This document shows positions 11,283 to 21,693 of a DNA stretch of 64,000 nucleotides, piece by piece (position 1 is the first letter of the stretch; the number at the start of each line of letters is the position of its first letter). The notes under the pieces were generated by a model. It made no database searches. It had not been told where the DNA came from and saw nothing but the letters and a program-made list of their open reading frames with translations. Source of the DNA: Venturia oleaginea (taxonomy: Eukaryota; Ascomycota; Dothideomycetes; Venturiales; Venturiaceae); NCBI GenBank assembly GCA_013176395.1, contig JABMLP010000002.1:558001-622000 (forward strand), in the 5' to 3' direction. The position numbers and the translations under genes were made by a program.

Positions 11283-11860
11283 CACCCAGGAAAGCATTTT
11301 TGTTCCCGGCTAGCTATTGTATTGGTGTACGCTTCTGAGATAAGTGAGTGGTCGATAGCCACCTGAGAGGCGTGGCGGGATGCAAGAGTCGTGCAGAGAC
11401 GATGCCACAGGATATAAGTAGCACTTTTCACGATTCGAGAAGAAGCTGACATTTTTCATAATCTCGAAGCGGTCAAGATCTGGTTGGGACGATGGGTTTA
11501 TATCTGCTTCTGGGCCTTGAGATCTCGGAACTCGGGTATTCGAGGAACGGGGAATGGTATAGGAAGTAGACGGAATGGTTGTACTGAGATTTTCTGGTCT
11601 TGCCTGCTCCTTACAGGCCTCGAAGTCCCGAAGAGACGATGTATAGAGAGGGATGGAGGTAGCGAGGAGGATCGAGACGAGGGGGAAGAGCCGACGTATA
11701 GGCAGAAATACAGTTTTTTTTAATAGAAGAATCTAAGCATTAGGAACATGTATAAGCCTCACCAAGCACCTGTCTCTTTCGGCTGGAAGGTAATATGGGC
11801 TTTCGCAGCAAGATGAATGAGTGTGGCCATGACACCCCATCTCATTCCTACTACATCCAG

Positions 11861-12643
11861 TTAACTAGGCCCACTCTCGTCCATCTCAGCCTTATGATCC
11901 TCCTCGTCCGTGGAAAGTTTCTCAGATTCGTCCTCAGACCCGTCGACTTCTTCGTCGTCGGAATCGACATATCCACATAGTCGGAATGATTCCTGCACCC
12001 ATCCTCCGTAGCCTCGAATTCTTTACACTCATACTCACGATTCTTATACCAATCCTCCATATCAATATTCCTCTCAAACCTGGTTATCCATTCTCGTAGC
12101 AACTCCAACTCATCTGGGGGATTAATGATATCGCAGCACCCGTCACCAGAAAGACCATCTAAAGTCATAGCCTCAACCCGCATGCTACGATCGATCCAAA
12201 CACCGCAACCATCCCATTCCTACATAAATCCAAGGCAAAAAGACACGAATAGACATGATACCTCTCACAATCCAAACCGAGATAAATAGTCATCGAGTCT
12301 TGGGTTACCAAATGTAAATACTCCTCCCTCCCCTCGTCCCCTATCTTCGGCGCAGGTCGTCCCGTAGACTTCTCGAGGGGTATGCAATGTCTGATTAGGA
12401 TTGCGGCGCACATATTTTTTCCTTACCAAGGGGGGAGTCCATTATGGATTCGTGAAGCTGTGTTGCTAGGCTTTCGAGAGGACCTTTGCCGATAGGTGAG
12501 ATTTGGGGTAGGCGGGGCATAGGGATTTTGTCCTCGTTACGAAAGACAATGTTCGATCGCTCTTGTTCGAGGTAGTTTGTAGGTGTCTTTCCGTGGATAC
12601 TGGGTGACTCGAAGAACAAAGGGGGGGATGGAGGATAGCTCAA
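11861..12643 (-). CDS. Hypothetical protein with acidic C terminus; splice pattern unresolved
   Basis: Protein-like segments in order on the minus strand are as follows. An N terminus from the ATG at 12643 is rich in Pro and Ser (LFFESPSIHGKTPTNYLEQE). A middle segment contains VTQDSMTIYLGLDCER. Next comes EWDGCGVWIDRS, reachable by a GT-AG intron ending at 12220. Then comes MRVEAMTLDGLSGDGCCDII, and last an acidic tail (DEEVDGSEDESEKLSTDEED) ending in TAA at 11863-11861. The frame changes between these segments, so at least three introns or frameshifts are needed. The last possible intron would be only 35 nt. I do not recognise the family. Its acidic tail resembles that of the convergent F-box-like gene in style only. 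Confidence 0.35.
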
Positions 12644-12815
12644 ACGTGGTCGGTTCGATTAGTAGTGGCGTTGAGATCTATTATTAGAGGTGGTCGCTTG
12701 TCCGATGAGAGCGATGAGGTTGTGAAACTTGAGCTCAAGGGAAGGAGGGAAACAGCTTCTCAGAATTCAGATTGAGCTGGCGTGGCTTTGTCCAATATGA
12801 TCAAGTGGATAACTG

Positions 12816-13147
12816 TGTTAAGGGATGGAATCCTTCTCTCTAGCTTATCCATGACTGGATTTCCAATTGTTCTCTTGTTATTCTGCAAGCTGTCATGTTC
12901 TATTTTGCAAGCTGTCATGTTCTATTTTGCAAGCTGTCATGTTCTATTTCGCAAGCTGCCATGTTCTATTTTGCAAGCTGTCACGTTTCCATTTAAAGAT
13001 ACTTTCTAGAAGGATCTATTGTAAGAGGAGGATTATATATACTAGCTATCCTTCCTGTATTTACACTTTCTTCTCTGTACTTAGATACTTGAAATATAAG
13101 CTGTCTTCCCTCACTTGCGAAACACCTTTGAGGGTTGAACTCTTACA
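12816..13147 (+). repeat. 5' LTR of the chromovirus
   Basis: 332 bp starting TGTTAAGGG and ending CTCTTACA. It contains five tandem 22-bp units (starts at 12885, 12907, 12929, 12951 and 12973, the last partial) built on gcaagctgtcatgttctatt. It differs from the 3' LTR at one position (tatttac versus tacttac). Confidence 0.97.
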
Positions 13148-13204
13148 TTATCTAAGTACCTCAGTCTTACAAAGGAAGAAAGGCTCACAGAGAGCAAGCT
13201 CCAA

Positions 13205-13530
13205 AAAGGAATTTCAAGAAGAGGACACTTGTCCTAATCCAAGAAGCGAGGGCCAACCTCAAGGGCCAAACAGAAAGGAATTTCAAGAAGAGGACACTTG
13301 TCCTAACTCAAGAAGCAAGGGCCAACCTCAAAGGCCAACTTCAAGGGCCAACCTCAAGGGCCAAACAAAAAGGGAATTCAAGAGAATTTAAGCTGAGATT
13401 TTCTAGAAGGTGCTAGAATCTCCAAGAAGCAAGGGCCAACCGAAAGGGCCAATCCAAAAAGGGAATTCAAGAGAATTCAAACTGAGATTTTCTAGAACGT
13501 GCTGGAATCTCCAAGAAGCAAGGGCAGGTC
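13205..13530 (+). repeat. Internal tandem repeats in the chromovirus leader
   Basis: Between the 5' LTR and gag lie two repeat families. One is a unit of about 64 bp beginning aaggaatttcaagaagagga, present twice, with extra copies of the short word aagggccaacctc. The other is an 89-bp unit beginning gggaattcaagagaatt, at 13372 and 13461. The 660-bp leader has no long open frame and may serve packaging or dimerisation. Confidence 0.85.
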
Positions 13531-13810
13531 ATCCTAAGACAGCGTAGTCTTAGGAGTTGAAGCTGTAATAAGCTGAGGAAAGAAAGAGCTAGGAAGAGAG
13601 ATTTAATACACTTGGCCTTCACAGTCCCTGGGAGCTCTGTCCTTAGTAATAAGGATTGCAGAGCGGACTATAGTGTAAAAATCCTTCTGGGATTCTATAG
13701 TCACCTTCCTATACTAATAGGCATTGACTCTATACTGCCTAGCAAATCTCTAGAGTAGAGCCTAGGAGTGTGTATAGTAGTGCTCTCTATTATCTCTCAT
13801 AGGTGAAAAT

Positions 13811-14833
13811 ATGGAAGGAGAAGATCAGGAACAAAGAGTTCCTCAAGAACCCCAAGCCCTACAAGAAGCTATGGCAGCATTACAACATCAACTAGCCATT
13901 CAGAACGATGCTATTACGCGTATTCTTACAATCTTGCCTAACACTACTCGCTCTGAGAACGTAGTAGAAGGACAAGAGACTAAGAATTCACAAAAAGACA
14001 GAATAGATAGGAAGAAAGCTGTACTTCCTAAGCTCCAAGAATTTGATGGCAAGCGTTCTGAATGGGCTCAGTGGTTTCAACAAGCAAGGATGAAGTTGGA
14101 GATAGACGCAGAGTCTATAGGGGATAGTAGGAACCAATTTGCCTACATCTTCTCCTCTCTACGAGGCTCCGCAGCTCAGGCTACTCTGGCCTACGTAAAG
14201 ACAGCTCCAGAGGAAGATAAAACGGGACAGAAATTGTTACAGTATATGGACAACTTCTATGGCGATCCAGTACAACAACAAAGAGCTACTGTAAGCCTGT
14301 CCACAATCAAACAAAAAGAGAAAGAACCCTTCTTCTCTTTTCTTCCCCGTTTTGAAACCACTCTTGCTAATGCTGGAGGAATGACTTGGCCTGACGCTGT
14401 TAAAATTGCATTTCTACACAAAGCAATAAATCAAGAGCTGCGAAACCAGAGAATAGGCCAATCTCAGAGTACCTCCTACCAGCAGTTTGTGTCCGATCTT
14501 TTGAATACAAGTATGCAAATCACTACAGCAAAGATGCTCTCTTCCTCAGAAGATAAGTTACGATTCAGAGATAAAGAGAAGTCTTTTAAAGATCTGAACG
14601 CTATGGACTGGGAGCCTACACGCGTAAACAAGTTAAAAATTTCGTCTAAAGCCTATGAATATAGGAAGGCAAATAACCTCTGCTTACGCTGTGGGAAGGC
14701 CGGCCATAGAATGAAAGACTGCTGGTTGGATACAGAGGTAGAAAGAGTCATGCAACTTGGTTCAAAAAGGGCCAAAGGAACCACTGAGGAGAATGAAGAA
14801 GTTGAAGAAGAGGACTACTCGGAAAAAGAGTAG
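13811..14833 (+). CDS. Retrotransposon Gag protein
   Basis: 340 aa from ATG 13811. Gag builds the virus-like particle that encloses the element RNA. The central part shows the usual retrotransposon capsid look (PKLQEFDGKRSEWAQWF, then LQYMDNFYGDP and FLHKAINQELRNQRI). A zinc knuckle CLRCGKAGHRMKDC (CX2CX4HX4C) lies at about residues 291-304. The C terminus is acidic. The stop at 14831-14833 lies inside the open pol frame, which is in the -1 frame relative to gag, so Pol is probably made by frameshifting. Confidence 0.95.
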   Translation: MEGEDQEQRVPQEPQALQEAMAALQHQLAIQNDAITRILTILPNTTRSENVVEGQETKNSQKDRIDRKKAVLPKLQEFDGKRSEWAQWFQQARMKLEIDAESIGDSRNQFAYIFSSLRGSAAQATLAYVKTAPEEDKTGQKLLQYMDNFYGDPVQQQRATVSLSTIKQKEKEPFFSFLPRFETTLANAGGMTWPDAVKIAFLHKAINQELRNQRIGQSQSTSYQQFVSDLLNTSMQITTAKMLSSSEDKLRFRDKEKSFKDLNAMDWEPTRVNKLKISSKAYEYRKANNLCLRCGKAGHRMKDCWLDTEVERVMQLGSKRAKGTTEENEEVEEEDYSEKE

Positions 14834-17800
14834 CCTCTATCCAAAGTCGTGGATGGAGGCGTAGAGTAGATAGAGCAAAATTGTCAAAGGAGTCAATTGA
14901 GAGAGTAAATAGTATTTTGAATTCGAACAAAGACACTGATTCACACCGTTCTCGGATAGAAAAAGAATGGGAGCAGTTCAGACCCAAGATGCTCTCCCGC
15001 CTTTTCTACACAAATACTATAGTGAACGATATATACTCTCTTAAAACTCTCCTTGATAATGGATCTAGCTGCTACGCATCAATAAACGAGGAGAAAGCTT
15101 CGCAGATGGACCTTGAAGTACTCCCTATTAGTCCGCGTACTATAGGTGGAGTTCTTAAGGAAGAAGGACAGACCCAAGTGACAAAAATTGCGAAGTTGAA
15201 CCTAGATTTAGGGGGACTTATATGCAACGCTTTTGCTTATATAGTCCCGGGACAATTTGAGGATCTTCTACTAGGCAGGCCTTTTCTCAAGGACACCAAA
15301 GCCGTTATCAATGAATCTAAAGGTACTCTTACCTTTGCAAACGGGATTAGCATTCGCGATGCTAAATTTGAAGACAAACTTGATATACAACAAGTAGCGC
15401 CCGTAAGATTCCACCGCCTTGTCACTTCTACACTTGAGAAAATCAAAGACGCGTCTAGAGTATTTGCTGTTACTCTTCGAGATATTGATATTGCCTTGAA
15501 GCCGAAAGTCCCTTTGACAACAGAGCAAATACTGGAATTGCTACCTAAGAGGTTTCATAAGTACGCTGCTGTCTTTGATCCTAAAAGGGCCGAGAGACTA
15601 CCACCGCATCGCCCTGGGATTGATCACGAAATACCTATAGAAGAAGGAAAACCACTTCCTTGGGGACCTCTATATGGTATGGGTCGAGAACAACTCCTTG
15701 TTTTGCGAAGGACTCTTACAGAGCTACTAGATAAAGGCTTTATCCGAGAGAGTAAATCAGTTGCTGCGTCTCCAGTTCTCTTTGTGAAGAAACCAGGAGG
15801 GGGCTTACGCTTTTGCGTAGACTACCGAGCCTTAAACGCAATTACTCGAAAGGATAGGTACCCGCTACCGTTAGTAAAAGAGACTTTACTAACCTTAGCT
15901 CGTGCTAAGTATCTTAGTAAGCTTGATGTAAATGCTGCCTTCCACAAGATTCGAATCGCAACGGGAGATGAGTTCAAAACTGCCTTTCGAACTAGATATG
16001 GTCTATTTGAATGGCTAGTTACTCCCTTTGGCTTAACCGGTGCACCTGCGTCTTTTCAACGGTATATAAACTATATCCTTCGACGATACCTAGACGAGTT
16101 CTGCTCAGCTTATCTAGACGATATAGTAATATACTCTTCAAAGAACCTTAAAGACCATGAAGAAAAGACTGAAAAGATACTTCAAAGCTGCCTTAACGCT
16201 GGGTTATACCTTGATATTCGGAAGTGCGAGTTTAATACCAAACGAGTCAAGTATCTAGGCTTCGTTATAGATACTGAAACGGGCCTACACATGGATCCGG
16301 AGAAGATCAAAGCAATTAAAGAATGGGAACGTCCTACTACTCTACGAGGAGTACGTGGCTTCCTAGGCTTTACAAACTTCTACCGTGACTTTGTAAAAGA
16401 TAACTCAACAATAAGGGAGCCTCTGGTTCGCCTTACAAAGAAGAATACTCCATTTTTATGGGGAAAGGAGCAAGAAGAATCTTTTCAAAAACTTAAGGCA
16501 GAGTTTTGCAAAGAACCTGTCCTGTCTGCACTTGATGAAGATAAGCCTACGCGAGTAGAACCTGATGCTTCAGGCTGGGCTTCCGGAGCAGTACTTAGTC
16601 AAAAAGATGAGCTAGGTAACTGGAAACCATGTGCTTTCTTCTCTACTAAGCACTTGCCAGCCGAATGCAATTATGATATCCACGACAAAGAACTTATGGC
16701 TATAGTCAAAGCTCTAGTCCATTGGACTAGCGAGCTACTAAGCCTAAGTAAGCCATTCATTATCCTCACAGATCACAAGAACCTTGAGAAGTTTATGGTA
16801 AAAAGGGAACTAAATGAAAGGCAAATGAGATGGGCGCAGATACTAGCTAAGTTTAACTTCAAACTAGGCTATCGCCCAGGCTCTGAATCTGTAGTTCCAG
16901 ACGCCTTAACTCGAAGGGATCAAGATCTCCCAAAGGATATTCAAGACCCAAGAATCGTTGAAAGAACTAGAACGTTATTACCTCCAAAGCTTTGGATTAA
17001 CGTTCTAGAGGATAAGACTCCTGCAAGAGAAGAAGCTGCCCAAGAAAATGCTCAAGAAGTAGACAAAGAACCTATCCCCTTTATACAAAATCCCTTTCTC
17101 TCAGGTGATCTAAGGGATAGATGGGAAACTGCACTCGAAGGAGATCTAGACTACAGACGTATTTTCCAAAGCGTTCTAAAGCAAGATAGGCAGTTCCCAT
17201 CTAAGCTAAAGGTTCCTACTTCTATAGGAGATTGTAAAGTCGAAAACAACCAGCTCTACTATAGAGACCGAATCTGGTTGCCCTCCTACGAGCCTCTCTT
17301 AACAGGAGTAATTCAAGAAATACACGATTCAGTCCTATCAGGGCATCCTGGACGAGAAGCTACTATTGCTATTCTCTCCAGACAGTTCTACTGGCCGGGA
17401 TTTGCTCAAGATATACGTCAGTTTATACGCAATTGTGACGTCTGCGGAAGAACTTCAGTCTGGCGAGACAAAAAGAAAGGTTTACTTAAACCTCTTCCTG
17501 TCCCTAGCCGTATCTGGCAAGATATTTCAGTAGACTTCATAGTCGAATTACCAGAGAGCCAAAGATGCACAAGACTCTGCGTTATTACTGACCGCTTGGG
17601 TAAAGGAACTATCCTGTTCCCAGTGCCTAAAGAACAGTTTGGAGCTGAAGGATTTGCAAAACTATTTATGCAGAACTACGTAAGATTACACTGGCTTCCT
17701 AGATCTCTAGTCTCAGATAGGGACACGCAATTTGTTAATGCTTTCTGGAAAGAAGTTTGTCACCTTCTTAAGATAGAGAGAAGACTCTCTACAGCGTATC

Positions 17801-18666
17801 ACCCTGAGACTGATGGATCTACGGAAAGAAGAAATCAAGAAGTTGAAGCCTATCTACGTAAGTTCTGTACATTTAGTCAGAACGACTGGGTCGAGCTCCT
17901 GCCTATTGCTCAAATATGCCTCGATAATAGACCAAACCAAGCTACGGGCCTATCGCCTTTCTTCTTAACCCACGGTTATAACATTGAGCATATAGGAACT
18001 GTTGAAGCTCCCCAGGAAACCCCTAAGAATCCAAAAGAAAAAGCACAAGATCTTGTAGCAAAATTGAAGGACGCACAAGAATGGGCAGAAACGTCAATGG
18101 TATCAGCTCAGCAACAGCAAGAATACTACTCTAATAGAGATCGTGCTCCGGCTGACTCTTTTAAAGTGGGAGACAAAGTCTGGCTCAACCTAAAGAACGT
18201 AAAAACCCTACGTCCTTGTAAGAAACTAGACTGGATTCATGGGAAGTATACAGTTACACGAGTTATCAACTCAATGTCTTACGAGCTTGATACACCCAGA
18301 GGAATCCACAACCGATTTCATACGTCTTTACTTAGGAGAGCTGGCACAGATCCCCTACCTTCACAAATACAAGATAATACACAGCCGCCTCCTATAGTAA
18401 CTGAACAAGGAGACGAGGAATACGGTATCGAGGCTATTCTAGCCGCAAGATGGCGCCGGCGAGGTCGACAACAAACACGAGAAGTCTTAGTTAAGTGGGT
18501 AGGCTACGTTGATCCTACGTGGGAACCCCTTAGCGAACTCCAACAAACTACAGCTCTGGACGCTTTTGAAAGTGCCTACGGCAACGTTCTTGAAAACGAC
18601 GGACCTATACTACGCCCTCAGAGACTACGCTCACATCGATCTACAAGAGAGGGGGGGAGGGGATAA
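14788..18666 (+). CDS. Retrotransposon Pol polyprotein: protease, RT, RNase H, integrase, chromodomain
   Basis: The frame is open from 14788 to the TAA at 18664-18666 and overlaps the end of gag by 46 nt. No ATG opens it, which fits a Gag-Pol fusion made by -1 frameshift, perhaps at the AAAAA run at 14823-14827. Counting from 14881: a protease motif LLDNGSS at about 57; reverse transcriptase with CVDYRALN (about 312) and the catalytic YLDD (about 410); RNase H with DASGWASG (about 561) and DKELMAIV; integrase with an HHCC finger ending CDVC, then VDFIVEL, SDRDTQF and DGSTERRNQE carrying the DDE residues; a chromodomain (VLVKWVGYVDPTWEPL, about 1180-1230). The chromodomain suggests targeting to modified histones. 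No stop or frameshift interrupts it. Confidence 0.96.
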
Positions 18667-18998
18667 TGTTAAGGGATGGAATCCTTCTCTCTAGCTTATC
18701 CATGACTGGATTTCCAATTGTTCTCTTGTTATTCTGCAAGCTGTCATGTTCTATTTTGCAAGCTGTCATGTTCTATTTTGCAAGCTGTCATGTTCTATTT
18801 CGCAAGCTGCCATGTTCTATTTTGCAAGCTGTCACGTTTCCATTTAAAGATACTTTCTAGAAGGATCTATTGTAAGAGGAGGATTATATATACTAGCTAT
18901 CCTTCCTGTACTTACACTTTCTTCTCTGTACTTAGATACTTGAAATATAAGCTGTCTTCCCTCACTTGCGAAACACCTTTGAGGGTTGAACTCTTACA
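18667..18998 (+). repeat. 3' LTR of the chromovirus
   Basis: 332 bp, identical to the 5' LTR except for one base, with the same five 22-bp units. It follows a purine-rich tract (18646-18663) directly after the pol stop. The right target duplication AACTG is 18999-19003. Confidence 0.97.
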
Positions 18999-19003
18999 AA
19001 CTG

Positions 19004-20523
19004 TTGTTTTAACATCCGTCATATCCTTTCCAGAAGGTCGCGTAAACATTCCGCTCATCCCAGAAATAGTCTTGTATTGTTCTTCCACTGTCTTCGCCCT
19101 CCACCTATTGCATGTCCCTTCTCATTTATCAGTCTCATAACTTCCTAGCATCTGCTCAAATGAAGAACTCCACTCCAAACCAATCCTGCAATCATCTCCT
19201 ATGCTCATGCACATCAGTTTAGACGTAGCACAAGAGCTTCAACACTCTCTTCAACAGTGATTTGTTCTTTTTGGAAAATCAATTTGCACCGTGGTATTTC
19301 TGTATCGGCAACTGCGAATAATGTATCAACATGATATATTCCGAATCTCAAACCCAGATTTTCAAATCCAGCTCCCCTTTTTCCAAACACCGTTGAAGAG
19401 ATTCTTAAACAAGACCCCTATAATCACATAATGTGTACTGCCAGCCCGGTTGATTCAAAGACAATTCCAACATAAGTACCAATCCCTCGAATGCTTTGTT
19501 AACAATGCTAGAAACGATCCTTGAAATAGTTCTTGCTCGACACTAGCAAAAATAAGATAATCGTCCATTCTTTGGGGATACTTGAAAGGTAGATCCTACA
19601 AATATGAGTTGCCCAACTTGATGTATAGGGTTTTCGAGGCGATGCTTAAGATAGAGGCGACGAATTACCATACGGACGTTCGAATCCATCGCGTCTTTCG
19701 CTTCTCTACTTCCTGCTGGAACGATTTCGAGGAGGATTCCTGCGGTTCTGCAGGCAGGCGTTTCGACTTGACTGTTGCCTGAAAGACGGCGGACGTCAGA
19801 TGATGGCATCGTTGCGAGCATTTGCTGAGTGCCCTTAGATAACTGTAAATTAAGTCATGTCCTAATCACGTGGGGTGTAAAACAGGGGGATGCGTGATGT
19901 GAAGAGCGATGGAATCTTTATCGCATGCGATGATGTATGTGGCGAGAAAGAGATCTTTGGTGCTGAAAGAGATACACTCTACGTCTGACCCGATCTGATC
20001 GAAGGCTTAGCAAAACCTTAGGCTTCCGATCAAAATTTGTTGCCAGCCTCCTCTCCGCCAGAGACAGATTTCCTCATCTGCCACTACACTTATGGAATGC
20101 CTCTTCATCCCTTAGAACTCGATTGCCGTCAACAGATGTTGGTCTAGTATGGTAAAAAGAAAAGTCCCAGCGCACTCAAGAGCATCAGGCGGAATGGTTC
20201 CAAACTGCAGCATGCGTCGTTTCCCATAGCTGATGTTGATGTTCAGGCTGGTTATGAACGCATGATGCTGCTAAGAGTTGCGACATTGATCACAAGTCGT
20301 AGCCGATGTGAGAGATCTGAGAGGCAATTCAATTGATAGAACAAGAGTGGTGGTCCAGTAAGAGCAATTTTCTTCGAGGAGAGGGACCATGCACACTTCC
20401 AGCAAGATTGGGAGGAAAGGTAAGTCATAGAACACATACCTGCGATCAGCGGGGCCATATCTTCATTATGATACAAAGGAACATCCACAGAACATGATCA
20501 TCAACTTCCGTGTATTTCATTCC
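19004..20523. other. Intergenic, no gene seen
   Basis: 1.5 kb between the chromovirus and the 3' end of RFA2. Only short unsupported frames occur on both strands. The downstream part must hold the RFA2 terminator region. Confidence 0.5.
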
Positions 20524-21505
20524 TCAGAAATTGCCGGTGTTCAAGATGGCCCAGGTTTGGTCATCCACAGTCGTGTAAATCAAACCCTGCTCCAGCAGTT
20601 CATCACTGCCCTTACCCACATCCGCCGTATTCATTCCTAGTCGCGTCGCGATGTCATGCATGTGTAGACCTTCGTTACTCTGCGGCGTGTTGAGTATAAC
20701 ATTGTAGACCTTTCTTGCCACTGCCGATGTACCAGGTGGTAGCGCACCATTCGCTCCCCCACCGAAATCCATCGCTCCTCCGTTCTGTTGCGCAGCGCCG
20801 CGTCCATCTTGTGCGCCACCCTTGCCAGCGGGTGGTCCCTTTGTGAAATGCAGATGTACTGCCGTGGCCTCGAGAAGATGGTATGAAATCTCGTTCATAT
20901 CCGTGATGGGACGTAGGAAATGGCAGCCGACGTGACGCTTGTTGTTAAAGCACTTTAGCTTCCCCCAGCAGCGGACGTATGTGTTTTCTGAGACAGCAGG
21001 GCGCGTGGACTCGTCAGCGTCGGGATCTATCCAGAGTTTAGCTTCGAGGGTTCCCGTTCCGTCGTCGATTCTGTATGTGATGTTTGTGGTTTGCTGGGAG
21101 ATGTTGCGAACTTGGCCAACGAATGTGACCTAGTGAGTCTTGTCAGCCAGTACAATCAAGGCTGATGTTCTGCAGTGTACCTGTGATATGGGGGCGTTGT
21201 CTATTGTGAAGTTTGTGCTGTCGTGCGATTCCGAGGCGTTCAATTGCTTGATCGTGACTGGTCTTAAGCTGTCGTTCTTGACGTCCTATACTCATGAGTT
21301 AGAGGGTGCATCGCGTCTCTCTGATGGATCAGAACATACAGCTCCACCACTTGGACTGTTCTGGCTTCCTCCGGTCATGAAGCCACCGCCGCCAGCTCCG
21401 CCGCCAGCGCTGTATGTGGTGTTCGAGTAATTGCCATAGTTTCCGCCGTATTCTGTTATTTATTAGCTACGTCTTTACCATGAGTGCATGCAGCATACCA
21501 GTCAT
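20524..21505 (-). CDS. RFA2: Replication protein A 32-kDa subunit (RPA2)
   Basis: Read as complement(20524..21129, 21181..21285, 21341-adjacent exon 21340..21452, 21499..21505), 276 aa. The first exon is only 7 nt (ATGACTG). RPA32 is the middle subunit of the single-strand DNA-binding RPA heterotrimer, acting in replication, repair and checkpoint signalling. The Gly/Ser/Tyr-rich N terminus (NYGNYSNTTYSAGGG) is the usual phosphorylated tail. The OB fold covers about residues 50-175 with RPVTIKQLNASES, VTFVGQVRNIS, YRIDDGTGTLEAKLW and YVRCWGKLK. The C terminus is a winged helix (SNEGLHMHDIATRLGM, then LLEQGLIYTTVDD), which binds repair partners. All splices keep phase. It is divergent from DBP10 and has two MCB boxes just upstream. 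Confidence 0.95.
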
Positions 21506-21693
21506 GTTGAAAACTATGTGGTGTTTTGTTGCGGAACTTGCAGGTTACGCGTCGAGATTTTGAACGCGTAGATTGGTTCGGTCACGTTTTGATAGAGTGC
21601 AGGTGGACCCTGACGAAAGCCCATCCAAAATTTCCATTTTTATCCCGAGATGGAAAAGTCGACGACCAACTCTCGATACGGCAAATAACAACC
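21506..21693. promoter_or_regulatory. Bidirectional promoter RFA2/DBP10 with two MluI cell-cycle boxes
   Basis: A 188-bp gap between divergent start codons. ACGCGT occurs at 21547-21552 and 21564-21569, that is 42 and 59 bp upstream of the RFA2 ATG. ACGCGT is the MBF (Mbp1-Swi6) site controlling G1/S genes, including replication genes, in yeasts. DBP10 is not a usual MBF target, so the boxes probably serve RFA2. Confidence 0.7.

Larger units (their letters stand above)
12816..18998 (+). mobile_element. Complete Ty3/gypsy retrotransposon with chromodomain (chromovirus)
   Basis: A 6183-bp element with two 332-bp LTRs that differ at one base by eye, TG...CA ends, and a perfect 5-bp target duplication AACTG (12811-12815 and 18999-19003). 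It encodes gag with a zinc knuckle, then a pol frame holding protease, reverse transcriptase, RNase H, integrase and chromodomain in the Ty3 order. A polypurine tract (18646-18663) precedes the 3' LTR. Both frames are intact, so the copy is probably young and possibly active. I cannot assign the primer-binding tRNA. Confidence 0.97.
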
